Shown here: piece by piece, positions 55,526-64,000 of the stretch
Layout: every line of letters starts with the position of its first letter
How positions within the stretch are numbered: position 1 is the stretch's first letter
Origin: Thalassospira profundimaris
GTDB taxonomy: Bacteria > Pseudomonadota > Alphaproteobacteria > Rhodospirillales > Thalassospiraceae
DNA length: 64,000 nt
Assembly (NCBI RefSeq): GCF_003326675.1
Contig: NZ_JPWF01000002.1
Coordinates: forward strand, 124,001 to 188,000
Direction: 5' to 3'
Notes under the pieces: model-generated
The model's database searches: none
What the model was told of the DNA's origin: nothing
Seen by the model: the letters and a program-made list of their open reading frames with translations, nothing else
Position numbers and translations under genes: made by a program

Positions 55526-56482
55526 TCAAATCTTGCCGAGAATCTCTTTGGCAGCAATCACATCCGCAGCGATCTGGGCCTTAAGCGCGTCAAGCCCGTC
55601 GAACTTCTCTTCGCCCCGGATAAAGCCGTGCAGGCGCACCCGAACGCGGCGATCATAGATGTCCTGATTGAAGTCAAACAGGTGGGCTTCGAGCCCGGCA
55701 TCATCATCGCCACCAAAGCTTGGCCTAACACCAATATTGGCGACTCCGGGCATCCAGCGTTCAACTGTTTGGCCATCCTGTTCGGAAATCAGGCCAAGTT
55801 CGATGGCATAGACACCGAATTTCGGGCGCAGATGATCACCCATTGCGATATTGGCAGTCGGGAAACCGATGGTGCGTCCACGGGCATCGCCGTGGGCAAC
55901 AATTCCGGCGATCTCCCACGGACGCCCCAACAGATGGGTGGCGTCTTGCGGGCGACCTTCGCGCAGCGCCTGACGAATGGCGGTTGATGAATAAATGATC
56001 CCGTTATCATGGGTTACCGCTTCGACCGCCGTCACCCCGAAACCTGATTTTTCACCAATGGCGCGCAACAAATCGACATTGCCAGCGCGGCCCTTGCCAA
56101 AACAGAAATCCCAACCAACCACCACATGCCTCGCCCCAAGGCCATCGACCAGAACACGTTCAATGAACTGTTCGGCACTCATGGCGGAAAAATCGCGGTT
56201 GAATTCAACCTCAAAGAACAGGTCGATATCAATGCTGCCCGCCGCTGTTTCGCGATCCTCGGCCGAGGTCAGCCGGAAAGGCGGATCATCGGCACGGAAC
56301 AACATGCGCGGATGGGGTTCGAATGTCAGGATCGCAAGCGGCACACCGAGATCGCGGGCAATTGCACGTGCCTGATCCAGAAGCGTTTGATGCCCCAGAT
56401 GCAAACCGTCAAAATTGCCGATCGCCACGACAGCGCCGCGCGCCTCATCGGTCAGGTTTTCAAAAGATCGAAAAACGCGCAT
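55526..56482 (-). CDS. ribF: Bifunctional riboflavin kinase/FAD synthetase
   Basis: RibF, 318 residues. The N-terminal FAD synthetase domain has VVAIGNFDGLHLGHQTLLD and TFEPHPRMLF; the C-terminal riboflavin kinase domain has RPWEIAGIVAHGDARGRTIGFPTANI and LFDFNQDIYDRRVRV. It makes FMN and FAD. It precedes ileS by about 95 nt on the same strand. Between it and the next gene (56483-56711) there is nothing recognised. Confidence 0.94.
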   Translation of the reverse strand: MRVFRSFENLTDEARGAVVAIGNFDGLHLGHQTLLDQARAIARDLGVPLAILTFEPHPRMLFRADDPPFRLTSAEDRETAAGSIDIDLFFEVEFNRDFSAMSAEQFIERVLVDGLGARHVVVGWDFCFGKGRAGNVDLLRAIGEKSGFGVTAVEAVTHDNGIIYSSTAIRQALREGRPQDATHLLGRPWEIAGIVAHGDARGRTIGFPTANIAMGDHLRPKFGVYAIELGLISEQDGQTVERWMPGVANIGVRPSFGGDDDAGLEAHLFDFNQDIYDRRVRVRLHGFIRGEEKFDGLDALKAQIAADVIAAKEILGKI

Positions 56483-56711
56483 CCGCGCCGGTCTCTCTTT
56501 GCTGCTTTACCATCTTGCCAATCAGGGATCAGCAAATCCAGCAGGCAGCTATAAAGGTCCCGCCCCCGGAGCGTAAAGACTTTTCCAATAAAAAAGTGCC
56601 TTCAGACCCGCATAGCTGATCCGACAATCTGCAATTTGGTACAGATAAACAACCTGCTTTACCGCTGCAAGCGGCAGCAATGAACCCACCGCCGCCTGCC
56701 AGATACAGGGA

Positions 56712-57149
56712 CTAGCCGCGGCTTGGCACCATGACGGTGGCCTCGCCCGCAATCACACAGGTGTCACCGACATAGCAGTTGGTTTCAAGGATGGCGCGCT
56801 TCTTGGCCGGGATAAGTTCGCGCACCACAACCCTTGCGGTGACGGTATCGCCAATCCGAACCGGTGCCTTGAATTGCAGATTTTGGGACAGATAAATCGT
56901 GCCCGGACCGGGCAAACGTGTTCCAAGAACTGTGGAAATGAAACCGGCAGACAGCATGCCGTGGGCAATGCGCCCCTTGAACATGGTGGTTTGGGCAAAT
57001 TCCTCGTTGAGGTGAACCGGGTTGGTATCACCCGACAAACCGGCAAACATGACGATGTCGGTTTCGGTTACGGTTTTGCCATAGCTTGCAGACAGGCCGA
57101 CCTCGAGATCTTCAAGATACAGCCCTTCCAGTCCGTTTAACTCTTTCAT
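56712..57149 (-). CDS. MaoC-family hydratase (hot-dog fold)
   Basis: A 145-residue (R)-specific enoyl-CoA hydratase-like protein. The hydratase motif is DIVMFAGLSGDTNPVHLNEEFAQ, with Asp and His as catalytic residues, and RIAHGMLSAGFISTVLG after it. Similar small MaoC proteins supply (R)-3-hydroxyacyl-CoA from beta-oxidation. No polyhydroxyalkanoate genes are visible nearby. Single gene, start ATG at 57149. Confidence 0.84.
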   Translation of the reverse strand: MKELNGLEGLYLEDLEVGLSASYGKTVTETDIVMFAGLSGDTNPVHLNEEFAQTTMFKGRIAHGMLSAGFISTVLGTRLPGPGTIYLSQNLQFKAPVRIGDTVTARVVVRELIPAKKRAILETNCYVGDTCVIAGEATVMVPSRG

Positions 57150-57407
57150 TTCCTGTCTTTCCCTTGCCTGTCACGGTCACAATCGACCAGCACGTTTTCG
57201 CGCTTATGGTTAATTTTGCATCGCAGCATTTGTAATTTTATTGCGCATTTTGAATTTTGGGCAATCCCTATTTCGTCGAATAGCCAAAGTAATGGACCTT
57301 GCAATAAATGAAATCAGCGACACATCAGGTACTTGCTGGATGTGTCCTGCATTCGCGATAATGGAAAAAAGGCCGTCAAACGGCCCGTCTTGAGGAAACA
57401 ATACCCG

Positions 57408-58199
57408 ATGAATATGACAATCGCCGACACCTATGAAATTGCCATGGGCCGATGGAGCCGCCGATTGTCGCGCAGTTTCCTTGATTTTGTTGCAGCCCCG
57501 TCCTGCGGGGCGCTGGTTGATGTCGGCTGTGGCACCGGCAGCCTGACACTTGCCGCGGCCACCCGGTATCCCAATGCCGATATTGTCGGCATTGACCTGA
57601 TGCCCGATTACTTGACCGACGCTCTGCGCAGTTCGGCCCCCAATGTCCGGTTCGAAACCGGTGATGCATCGGCCCTGCCCTTTGCCGATGACAGTTTTGA
57701 CACGTCCTTTTCCCAGTTGCTGTTAAACGATCTGGATGGCCCGGCCGGGGCGGTTGGCGAAATGGTGCGTGTGACGCGGTCAAACGGGCGGATTGCCGCA
57801 ACGGTTTGGGATCGCGTCGGCGGACTGACCTTTATCCGCCTGTTTCTTGATGTTGCGGCACTGGTGGCCGGGACCGAGGGCGAAGAATTGCGCGCCAGGG
57901 TCTTTGATGTGCCTTATCAGAATGAAGATGATCTTTTTGATCTTTGGTCCGATGCCGGACTTGAAGATGTGGCGACCACGACACTTGCCGTTCGCATGGA
58001 TTTCATTGATTTCGACGATTACTGGCAGTCGCTTATGGGTGCGCACAGCCTGATCCGAAATTTCTTTGCCAATCAACCTGCCGAGATCGCCCACGAAATC
58101 CAGCAGGCAACAATGCGGGCCTATTTGGGGGGCAAGCCGGACGGGCGTCGATCCCTTGTGGCATCTGCCCTTGCGGTTCGCGGGATCGTTGCCGCCTGA
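57408..58199 (+). CDS. SAM-dependent methyltransferase, class I
   Basis: A 263-residue methyltransferase of the Methyltransf_11/25 type. Motif I is VDVGCGTGSL (residues 37-46), then VGIDLMPDYL and the post-motif LPFADDSFDTSFSQLLLNDL. Start ATG at 57408 with AGGA upstream; the frame before it is not used. UbiE-like by overall shape, but the substrate is not clear. It ends 11 nt before the convergent sterol-desaturase gene. Confidence 0.82.
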   Translation: MNMTIADTYEIAMGRWSRRLSRSFLDFVAAPSCGALVDVGCGTGSLTLAAATRYPNADIVGIDLMPDYLTDALRSSAPNVRFETGDASALPFADDSFDTSFSQLLLNDLDGPAGAVGEMVRVTRSNGRIAATVWDRVGGLTFIRLFLDVAALVAGTEGEELRARVFDVPYQNEDDLFDLWSDAGLEDVATTTLAVRMDFIDFDDYWQSLMGAHSLIRNFFANQPAEIAHEIQQATMRAYLGGKPDGRRSLVASALAVRGIVAA

Positions 58200-58210
58200 T
58201 CAGGGCAACC

Positions 58211-59002
58211 TTAAGGCTGACGGAAGGGAAGCCACAAAACACCCAGAAGGCTTTGACTTTTGCCGTCGCGAAATTCTTCCAGGCCTATCTGCATGTCATA
58301 GTCATTGGTGCGGGTGTGATCAACATAGCTGACAAACAGGCGATCCCAGACCGACAGGATGTTTCCATAATTGCTGTTGGTTTCATCCATGACGCTTGAA
58401 TGATGCACCCGATGCATGTCGGGTGTCACAATCAGTTTGCGCAAAGCCCGGTCCAGGCTTTGTGGCAGATGAACATTGCCATGATTAAACAGGGCAAAGC
58501 CGCTTAGCATGCTTTCATAAATCACCACCGCCCACGGATCAGCGCCAATCAGCAAGACAAAGAGGGATTTATAAAGCGCGGATGCGACAATCTCGAACGG
58601 GTGGAAACGCACCGCAGTGGTGACATCAAATTCAACATCACAATGATGCACCCGATGGAACCGCCACAATACCGGGATCATGTGGGCAAGACGGTGCTGC
58701 CAGTAGATCGCGCAATCAAGAACAAGGATCGTGACAATCCCGCCCAGAACAGCAGGCATCCCAACCAGATTATTCAGACCAAACCCGTTTTCCTGTGCCC
58801 AGATTGCTGTGGCAATCATTGCCGCACCGATCGTAAAGCGCGCCAAGGCGGCACTTGCCAGAAGCAACCCGAAATTGGTCAGCCAACGCATCGGGCGACG
58901 TACAACTTCCTTGGGCCGATAGGGCGCAACGGCTTCCCACAAGGCCATGACAGCCAGAATGGCTGCGAATATTCCCAGTCGAAGCAATCCGTTCTGATCC
59001 AT
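58211..59002 (-). CDS. Sterol desaturase/fatty acid hydroxylase family membrane protein
   Basis: A 263-residue integral membrane di-iron enzyme. Four or five predicted membrane segments with histidine clusters: YWQHRLAHMIPVLWRFHRVHHCD (HxxxH and HxxHH) and a later MHRVHHSS. The arrangement matches the FA_hydroxylase superfamily (ERG3/ERG25, carotenoid hydroxylases). Its lipid substrate is not known. Read alone on the minus strand. Confidence 0.85.
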   Translation of the reverse strand: MDQNGLLRLGIFAAILAVMALWEAVAPYRPKEVVRRPMRWLTNFGLLLASAALARFTIGAAMIATAIWAQENGFGLNNLVGMPAVLGGIVTILVLDCAIYWQHRLAHMIPVLWRFHRVHHCDVEFDVTTAVRFHPFEIVASALYKSLFVLLIGADPWAVVIYESMLSGFALFNHGNVHLPQSLDRALRKLIVTPDMHRVHHSSVMDETNSNYGNILSVWDRLFVSYVDHTRTNDYDMQIGLEEFRDGKSQSLLGVLWLPFRQP

Positions 59003-59181
59003 GCCATGTCGCCCCGGTTACGTGATTGATCATCTGATCATCGGTATGAGAAGTGATAGCTGAAACCTGCCCTTACGAACAATATCTTGCACGTCGCGAA
59101 GCCATCACCTTTATGTTAGACAATAAGTGTTTGTTCATAAAACGCACGATTCCACAGATTTAAGCCATGCCAGGAGGCTAC

Positions 59182-60210
59182 ATGCCACATCCATCAGGAC
59201 GTTTCCGAACACTTGCCCTTTCCGTGTTCGCAACCCTGACATTAAGTGGCATGGCACAGGCCGACAGTGTGCCTTTTGATCTTCCGGTCGATTGCCCGGA
59301 CAATACGTGCAACATCGTTCATTATGTTGACCATGATCCCGGCCCGGAAATTCGTGATTTTGCCTGCGGGACAACAACCTATAACGGCCATCGCGGCACT
59401 GACTTTGCCGTTTCGGACGAGGCTGCCATGCTTGATGGTGTGGCGGTACGATCCATCGCCGATGGCACAGTCATCGCCCTGCGTGAAGGGGTCGAGGATA
59501 TTGATTCCGGTCGCCTTGCCAAAAACAGCCTGGACGGAATTGAATGCGGCAATGGCATATTGATTGATCACGCCGATGGCTGGCAAAGCCAGTATTGCCA
59601 TCTGCGCCGCGGGTCGGTTGCCGTAAAGAAAGGCGACAAGGTATCGCGCGGCCAGATGATCGCCGAGATCGGCATGTCCGGACAGGCAACCTTCCCGCAT
59701 CTGCATTTCAATTTGCGTAAAGACGGGCAGCTTGTTGATCCGTTCAGCGGAACAGGCATGGGGGCGGCCAATCCGAGCGAATGTTCCCCTGAACAAGCCA
59801 GCCTGTGGTCATCTGAAGCCCGCGCGCAGCTGAGCTATCACGACATATCGCTTTATGGTAACGGCTTTTCGATGGCGCGGCCCAATGCATCGGACCTTAA
59901 GCGTGGCTATGGCAAGGAAACCGTATTGCCGCGCACAAGTCCGGCCCTTTATTTCTGGGCATATCTGATCGGGGCAAACAATGGCGATGTCATTCGGCTG
60001 AGCCTGCAAACGCCGGATGGCAAGGGCGGACACCGAGACTTTGTTATCGACCAGCCCAATGATCAGGGCCCGCGTGCCAAATGGTTCTTTATCAATATGG
60101 ACCGCCCCGGCACAGCATGGCCGACGGGAAGCTATAAAGGTGAAGTCACCTTCACCCGCCCCGGGCAGCAGTCAAAGATGATCGGGCAAACCGACCTTTC
60201 GATCCGCTGA
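59182..60210 (+). CDS. M23-family metallopeptidase, secreted
   Basis: A 342-residue peptidoglycan endopeptidase-like protein. Signal peptide FRTLALSVFATLTLSGMAQA; LytM motif YNGHRGTDFAV gives the first His and Asp, and FPHLHFNLR carries the HxH near residue 175, so the zinc site looks complete. The C-terminal 130 residues are a beta-rich extension of unknown role. The ATG at 59182 is preceded by AGGAGG; a frame from 59167 has no site. An inverted repeat at 60253-60274 follows the gene. Confidence 0.85.
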   Translation: MPHPSGRFRTLALSVFATLTLSGMAQADSVPFDLPVDCPDNTCNIVHYVDHDPGPEIRDFACGTTTYNGHRGTDFAVSDEAAMLDGVAVRSIADGTVIALREGVEDIDSGRLAKNSLDGIECGNGILIDHADGWQSQYCHLRRGSVAVKKGDKVSRGQMIAEIGMSGQATFPHLHFNLRKDGQLVDPFSGTGMGAANPSECSPEQASLWSSEARAQLSYHDISLYGNGFSMARPNASDLKRGYGKETVLPRTSPALYFWAYLIGANNGDVIRLSLQTPDGKGGHRDFVIDQPNDQGPRAKWFFINMDRPGTAWPTGSYKGEVTFTRPGQQSKMIGQTDLSIR

Positions 60211-60252
60211 TCATCGGACAAGCGCCAATTATCGTTGCGACCGATTGCAAAC

Positions 60253-60274
60253 CATGTCCCGGTCTCGGGACATG
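60253..60274. repeat. Inverted repeat after the M23 gene
   Basis: A 9-bp perfect stem (60253-60261 with 60266-60274) and 4-nt loop, CATGTCCCG/CGGGACATG. No T tract follows, so it may be a weak terminator or RNA end. Confidence 0.5.
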
Positions 60275-60297
60275 AAAGGATAGCTGTGCTTAATTTC

Positions 60298-60331
60298 GAT
60301 GGCAGATGGCAGATGGCAGATGGCAGATGGC
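60298..60331. repeat. Tandem heptamer repeat
   Basis: Four copies of GATGGCA plus a partial fifth (60298-60331) in the gap between the M23 gene and the next gene. No protein frame reads through it convincingly. The rest of 60211-60554 shows only the inverted repeat at 60253. Seven-base units can expand and contract by slippage. Confidence 0.85.
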
Positions 60332-60554
60332 CAAGTTCGGCGATTTAAAATTGATCCGCAAACAGATAGCTTGCGTAATTCAGTATGCCCGTGGGTTTAT
60401 GCAATATTAAATCCGGCCTGATTACAGGCAATCCAAGACCAATGTATAGACATCGTATTATCGTTTGCCTTGGCTATTCCACAGGATTTAAAATCACATT
60501 AGCAAACTGCGTTAAGTATTGAATTCATAGAAAAATGAAAACTGCGACACCTGT

Positions 60555-63005
60555 ATGTACAAAATATATGACTGCCTGACCAATCAGCATGATCTTGTTT
60601 TGGTGCTGATTGCGATTGCGATCGGCTTGGGAGGAATTCATACGGCCTTTAATCTTTATGCGCGCGCCTGTATTGGTCGCTGGCAGCAAAAAATTGCGTG
60701 GCTGTTTCTGACAGGTGTTGTCACCGGTGGCGGAATTTGGGCCACCCATTTCATTGCCATGCTTGCCTATGACCCGATTGTCCCGGTGGGATATGAACCG
60801 GGTCTGACAGCGGTATCCCTTATTATTGCCATTGCCACAACCATGATCGGTTTTGCCATTGCATCAGTTGCGGGACCGCATCTTGTCCTGTCGCGTGTGA
60901 CGGGCGGCCTTGTTGTCGGGCTTGGCATTTCGGCCATGCATTTCACCGGCATGTCGGCAATGCGCGTGCCCGGTATTATCAGCTGGCATATGGACATCGT
61001 CATCGCCTCGATCATCATGGGGGCGGTTTTCGCGATGCTGTCACTTTGGTTTGCAGAGGCGGCTCGCACACCACGCCAGAAACTTTATGGCAAGGCCAGT
61101 CTGACGGTTGCCGTTGCGACCATGCATTTCAGCGCCATGGGCGGTTTTGTTGTCACCCCCGACCCGACCGTTCCCGTGCCCGCACAGCTGATTTCCCAGC
61201 ATTACCTGGCCATCGGTGTGGCGATTGTTGCGACCCTTCTGATTGCCATCGGATTTGTCACGGCACTGGTTGACCGCCAGATGCGTGCGCATGTCAGCAA
61301 CCGGATGCGCATCCTTGGTGATTCGGCAATCGAGGCCCTTGTCCTGACCCAAAACGGCCGTGTTGTTGACAGCAATGAAAGTTTCCTTCGCCTGACCGGC
61401 TCCAAACCGCACGAAATCCTTGAACAGGATTTCCTGGCGCGCTGGCTTCCTGATACGCCCCCAGCGTTTCAGACCGGCAACCTGAATTATGTGGAAACCT
61501 CTTTGCGTCTGGATGACCAGAAAGAGCTTCCGGTCGAAGTCATTCGTCGCGAAATTCCCGCCGACGATATTTCCGATGACACCATTATTTATGGTCTGCG
61601 TGATTTGCGCGAACGGTATGCCGCCGAAAAGCATATCCGTTTTCTGGCAGAACATGATTCCCTGACCCAGCTTTTGAACAGAACGACCTTTAATGATCGT
61701 CTTGGCGAAGCCCTTGCGGAATCAGATGAAACCGGCATTCCGACAACCGTGATGTGTGTCGATTTCGACCACTTCAAGGAACTTAATGACAGCTTTGGCC
61801 ATATTGCCGGGGACCATGCGCTTCGCGAACTTGGCGAACGTCTGAGCAAGCTGGTAACCGACGAAGTCACCATTGCGCGTGTCGGCGGTGATGAATTTGT
61901 TGTTCTGTTACACCATCAGGGCCGCACCAAGGCAACCGAGATCAATGCCCACAGTCAGGAAGTTGCCCAGCAGATCCTTGATTGCATCGCCCTTCCGATC
62001 TTTATCAATCAGGAAAACCGGGCAAAGCTATCGGCCAGCATCGGTGTTGCCCATTATCCGGTCGACGGCGCAGATGCCGAAAGCATCCTGTTCCATGCCG
62101 ATCTTGCCATGTATCGGGTCAAGCAATCGGGCGGGAATGATGTGGTATTTTATTCGTCGGAAATGGACGAAGAATACCGGTTTAAACGCCAGATGGCGTC
62201 CAACCTGCGTATCGCCCTCGAAAACCGGCAGCTTGAACTTTATTACCAGCCGCAATGCCACGCCGATGACGAAGAAATTCAGTCATTCGAAGCCTTACTG
62301 CGCTGGAACGATCCCGAATTGGGTCAGGTATCCCCCGGCCGGTTTATCCCGATAGCCGAGGAAACCGGATTGATCATCCCGTTGGGTGAATGGGTCCTGC
62401 GTACCGCCTGCATGGAAGCAGCCCGCTGGAAAAAGCCGTTGGGCATTGGCGTGAACCTTTCGGCGGTTCAGTTGCAAAAGCACGAACTGCCCGACATCGT
62501 CGCCAGCGTCCTTGCCGAAAGCGGACTTGACCCCAAGCGGCTTGAGCTTGAAGTCACAGAAACCGCCCTGATCCACAATCCGGCCCGTTCGATGAAGATC
62601 CTTTCGGATATCAAGAAACTTGGTGTGCGAATTGCGATGGATGATTTTGGCACCGGCTATTCGTCGCTTGCCACTCTGCAGAACTTCCCGGTGGATCGCA
62701 TCAAGATCGACCAGTCCTTCGTCAACAAGCTTGTTGGCAATGTGCAGGCCGGGGCGATTGTCCGCGCGGTGATCAATCTTAGCCGTGACCTTGCTCTTGA
62801 TGTCATTGCCGAAGGTGTCGAAACCGACGAACAGGCCAACTTCCTGACCGATCACGATTGTCGTGCGGTTCAGGGATACAAGTACGGTTATCCGCGTCCG
62901 ATTGCCGATTACTGGCACATTGTGCATCCCGAAGAGCCCGTACCGGGCACCACCGAACCGGTGGTCGCAGAAGCGAATCGGCACAGCGGCATCGAAACCG
63001 TTTAA
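60555..63005 (+). CDS. MHYT-PAS-GGDEF-EAL c-di-GMP protein
   Basis: An 816-residue membrane-bound dual-domain protein. Residues 1-235 form the MHYT sensor, seven membrane helices with three motif copies (THFIAM, MHFTGM, MHFSAM), which in this family may bind copper, oxygen, CO or NO. A PAS-like segment follows (about 255-360), then GGDEF with RVGGDEFVVLL, and EAL with SFEALLRW, MDDFGTGYSSLATLQNFPVDRIKIDQSF and VIAEGVETDEQ. Both catalytic motifs look intact, so it may both make and break c-di-GMP; the net activity is not readable. Possible role in switching between motility and attachment, given the surface and motor genes in the window. Confidence 0.92.
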   Translation: MYKIYDCLTNQHDLVLVLIAIAIGLGGIHTAFNLYARACIGRWQQKIAWLFLTGVVTGGGIWATHFIAMLAYDPIVPVGYEPGLTAVSLIIAIATTMIGFAIASVAGPHLVLSRVTGGLVVGLGISAMHFTGMSAMRVPGIISWHMDIVIASIIMGAVFAMLSLWFAEAARTPRQKLYGKASLTVAVATMHFSAMGGFVVTPDPTVPVPAQLISQHYLAIGVAIVATLLIAIGFVTALVDRQMRAHVSNRMRILGDSAIEALVLTQNGRVVDSNESFLRLTGSKPHEILEQDFLARWLPDTPPAFQTGNLNYVETSLRLDDQKELPVEVIRREIPADDISDDTIIYGLRDLRERYAAEKHIRFLAEHDSLTQLLNRTTFNDRLGEALAESDETGIPTTVMCVDFDHFKELNDSFGHIAGDHALRELGERLSKLVTDEVTIARVGGDEFVVLLHHQGRTKATEINAHSQEVAQQILDCIALPIFINQENRAKLSASIGVAHYPVDGADAESILFHADLAMYRVKQSGGNDVVFYSSEMDEEYRFKRQMASNLRIALENRQLELYYQPQCHADDEEIQSFEALLRWNDPELGQVSPGRFIPIAEETGLIIPLGEWVLRTACMEAARWKKPLGIGVNLSAVQLQKHELPDIVASVLAESGLDPKRLELEVTETALIHNPARSMKILSDIKKLGVRIAMDDFGTGYSSLATLQNFPVDRIKIDQSFVNKLVGNVQAGAIVRAVINLSRDLALDVIAEGVETDEQANFLTDHDCRAVQGYKYGYPRPIADYWHIVHPEEPVPGTTEPVVAEANRHSGIETV

Positions 63006-63225
63006 AACCGGTTAGCATCGATTCCATCCTATACTAAGGGATAACTCGTAGGGAAAAGGCGACTTGTGACAAATCGGCGGCAAAAAAAGCTACCTTTTCC
63101 ACGCAGTTGAAAGTTTTTTGACGTTTTTTGAATCAGAAGCCTTGTATCCCGGCCGCTGCCCTGCATATATTTGAGTTGTGTCCTGTCGGGCACTTAGAAG
63201 CTACCTGTCAGAAGACGGAGTGAAT

Positions 63226-63348
63226 ATGATGAATAAGCGTAAAGCCGTTGCTATCGCCATTGCTCGTGAACAGCAGATTGCCCGTTCCATGGAAATCCTG
63301 TTTGCAGGATCCATTGTGGCTCTGATCGCATCGCTACTGGTCCTCTGA
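63226..63348 (+). CDS. 40-residue single-pass membrane peptide
   Basis: A small protein that starts MMNKRKAVAIAIARE and ends in a hydrophobic helix of about 20 residues (LFAGSIVALIASLLVL). GGAG lies 6 nt before the ATG. A positive-inside N-terminus and single helix fit a small inner-membrane protein. It stands alone after the c-di-GMP gene in a 540-bp gap (63006-63544) where nothing else was seen. No family recognised. Confidence 0.55.
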   Translation: MMNKRKAVAIAIAREQQIARSMEILFAGSIVALIASLLVL

Positions 63349-63544
63349 TCCAGTTACCGCTTTCATCGCATTTTCGATCCCTTTCAAACCAGACGGTTCT
63401 GAAAAGAAGATCCATAAGATAGCTTCATGACCAATCGCCACATTTTCACTGCCATCATTACGCGAATTATTTGCCCGGTTGTCTAAGGACACCGGGACGT
63501 ACCTGTTCGCCTATTTGATGCACTGAAAATCCGTGAGCATTGCC

Positions 63545-63871
63545 ATGACCAATCATGCTTTTGCTGCGTCCCAGGTTGACGCGCAGACCGCCAAATCCGT
63601 TTTCTGTTTTTCTGTCCATGCCGCTGCTGAACCCGATGTCATGCCGCGTGTCCTTGAACTGTTTGCCAAACGCAATCTGGTTCCGGCCAGCTGGCATTCC
63701 ACGGTTGCCGAGGGCAATCGCGGATTTGAGGAACTTCAGATCGACATCCAGGTTCAGCAACTTGAAGCCAAGGTTGCCGAACATATCGCCCGCTGCCTGC
63801 GTCAGGTCGTACATGTAAATACCGTCCTGACATCGGAAAAAGGCTATTCAAACTCAGCACTTAGCGCGTAG
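63545..63871 (+). CDS. ACT-domain protein
   Basis: A 108-residue protein. The pattern FCFSVHAAAEPDVMPRVLELFAKRNLVPASWHSTV is an ACT domain of the IlvH/AHAS regulatory kind, with the repeat of hydrophobic strands following. The usual IlvH is 160 residues with two parts, so this is a short stand-alone ACT protein. It may bind an amino acid. Start ATG at 63545; a GTG at 63533 is possible. Followed after 67 nt by the next gene. Confidence 0.72.
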   Translation: MTNHAFAASQVDAQTAKSVFCFSVHAAAEPDVMPRVLELFAKRNLVPASWHSTVAEGNRGFEELQIDIQVQQLEAKVAEHIARCLRQVVHVNTVLTSEKGYSNSALSA

Positions 63872-63938
63872 GCTGTCGGGGTCGTAGCACTGTCGGCGAC
63901 CCAACCGGCAGTGCGTCCCATCCGACAGGAGTGCCCAA

Positions 63939-64000
63939 TTGGCTTATCTTGACCATATCAATGCCTGCAATAATGCCAATCTGTCGCGTTATGCACGCTT
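63939..64000 (+). CDS. DUF4743/NUDIX-like protein, start only
   Basis: Only the first 20 residues are in the window. TTG at 63939 is preceded by AGGAG; the peptide (Met)AYLDHINACNNANLSRYARF resembles the DUF4743 N-terminus that precedes a NUDIX domain. Length and identity cannot be checked here. Confidence 0.5.
   Translation, partial: MAYLDHINACNNANLSRYAR

Noticed and set aside
53671-55584. 637-residue plus-strand frame over ileS
   Set aside because: Lies entirely antisense to ileS with its HIGH and KMSKS motifs; composition-driven shadow.
60298-60331. CRISPR array
   Set aside because: Unit of 7 bp with no spacers; a simple tandem repeat. No cas genes in the window.

Overview
This window looks like chromosome from a marine alphaproteobacterium of Rhodospirillales type, possibly Thalassospira. 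That is an inference from gene content: the rplU-rpmA-obgE order, an mntR/mntABCD block with an extended permease, a DUF3035 lipoprotein, twin M16 peptidases, PomAB-like motor genes and an MHYT-GGDEF-EAL protein. No database search was possible. Three regions differ in composition: housekeeping flanks, a small mobile element, and a visibly AT-richer surface-glycan island.

1-2250: obgE (its 3' end lies outside the window), rpmA and rplU on the minus strand, then a tRNA-Ser with CGA anticodon.

2236-9695: a 7.4-kb integrative mobilizable element inserted in the 3' end of that tRNA gene, bounded by a 21-bp direct repeat. It carries a RepA-type helicase ATPase, a MobA/MobL relaxase with a Q-type oriT just upstream, a small presumed mobilization protein, a ribbon-helix-helix regulator, a convergent HindIII-type restriction-modification pair and a large tyrosine integrase next to attR.

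9800-34400: the glycan island. A short plus-strand group has two P-loop kinase-like proteins, an APH-like phosphotransferase and a GT2 glycosyltransferase. A 17-gene minus-strand operon (31850 down to 13367) follows: pseB, pseC, a NeuB-family synthase, a cytidylyltransferase, a Gfo/Idh oxidoreductase, a class III aminotransferase, a PseG-PseH fusion, a formyltransferase, pseI, a PIG-L deacetylase, a GNAT, a single-chain ABC exporter, two capsule-type transferases and a three-gene activated-heptose set. The pathway logic is CMP-pseudaminic acid plus a second or modified nonulosonic acid, and GDP-heptose, feeding a surface polysaccharide. Two GT4 genes close the island.

34445-39054: mntR diverges from mntABCD across a candidate operator. 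39130-42187: a secreted HEVRH protein, a siderophore-interacting flavoprotein and a GNAT protein. 42679-45936: PomA/PomB-like stator genes followed by a pseudo-receiver/pentapeptide-repeat protein.

45933-64000: core genes: GNAT, mutL, an M16 pair, DUF3035 lipoprotein, lspA, ileS, ribF, a MaoC hydratase, a methyltransferase, a sterol-desaturase-family protein, an M23 peptidase, the MHYT-GGDEF-EAL protein, a 40-residue membrane peptide, an ACT-domain protein and the start of a probable DUF4743/NUDIX gene.

The best candidates for under-described biology are the composite nonulosonic acid operon, the plus-strand kinase cassette beside it, the HindIII-type mobilizable island, and the pseudo-receiver in the motor operon.
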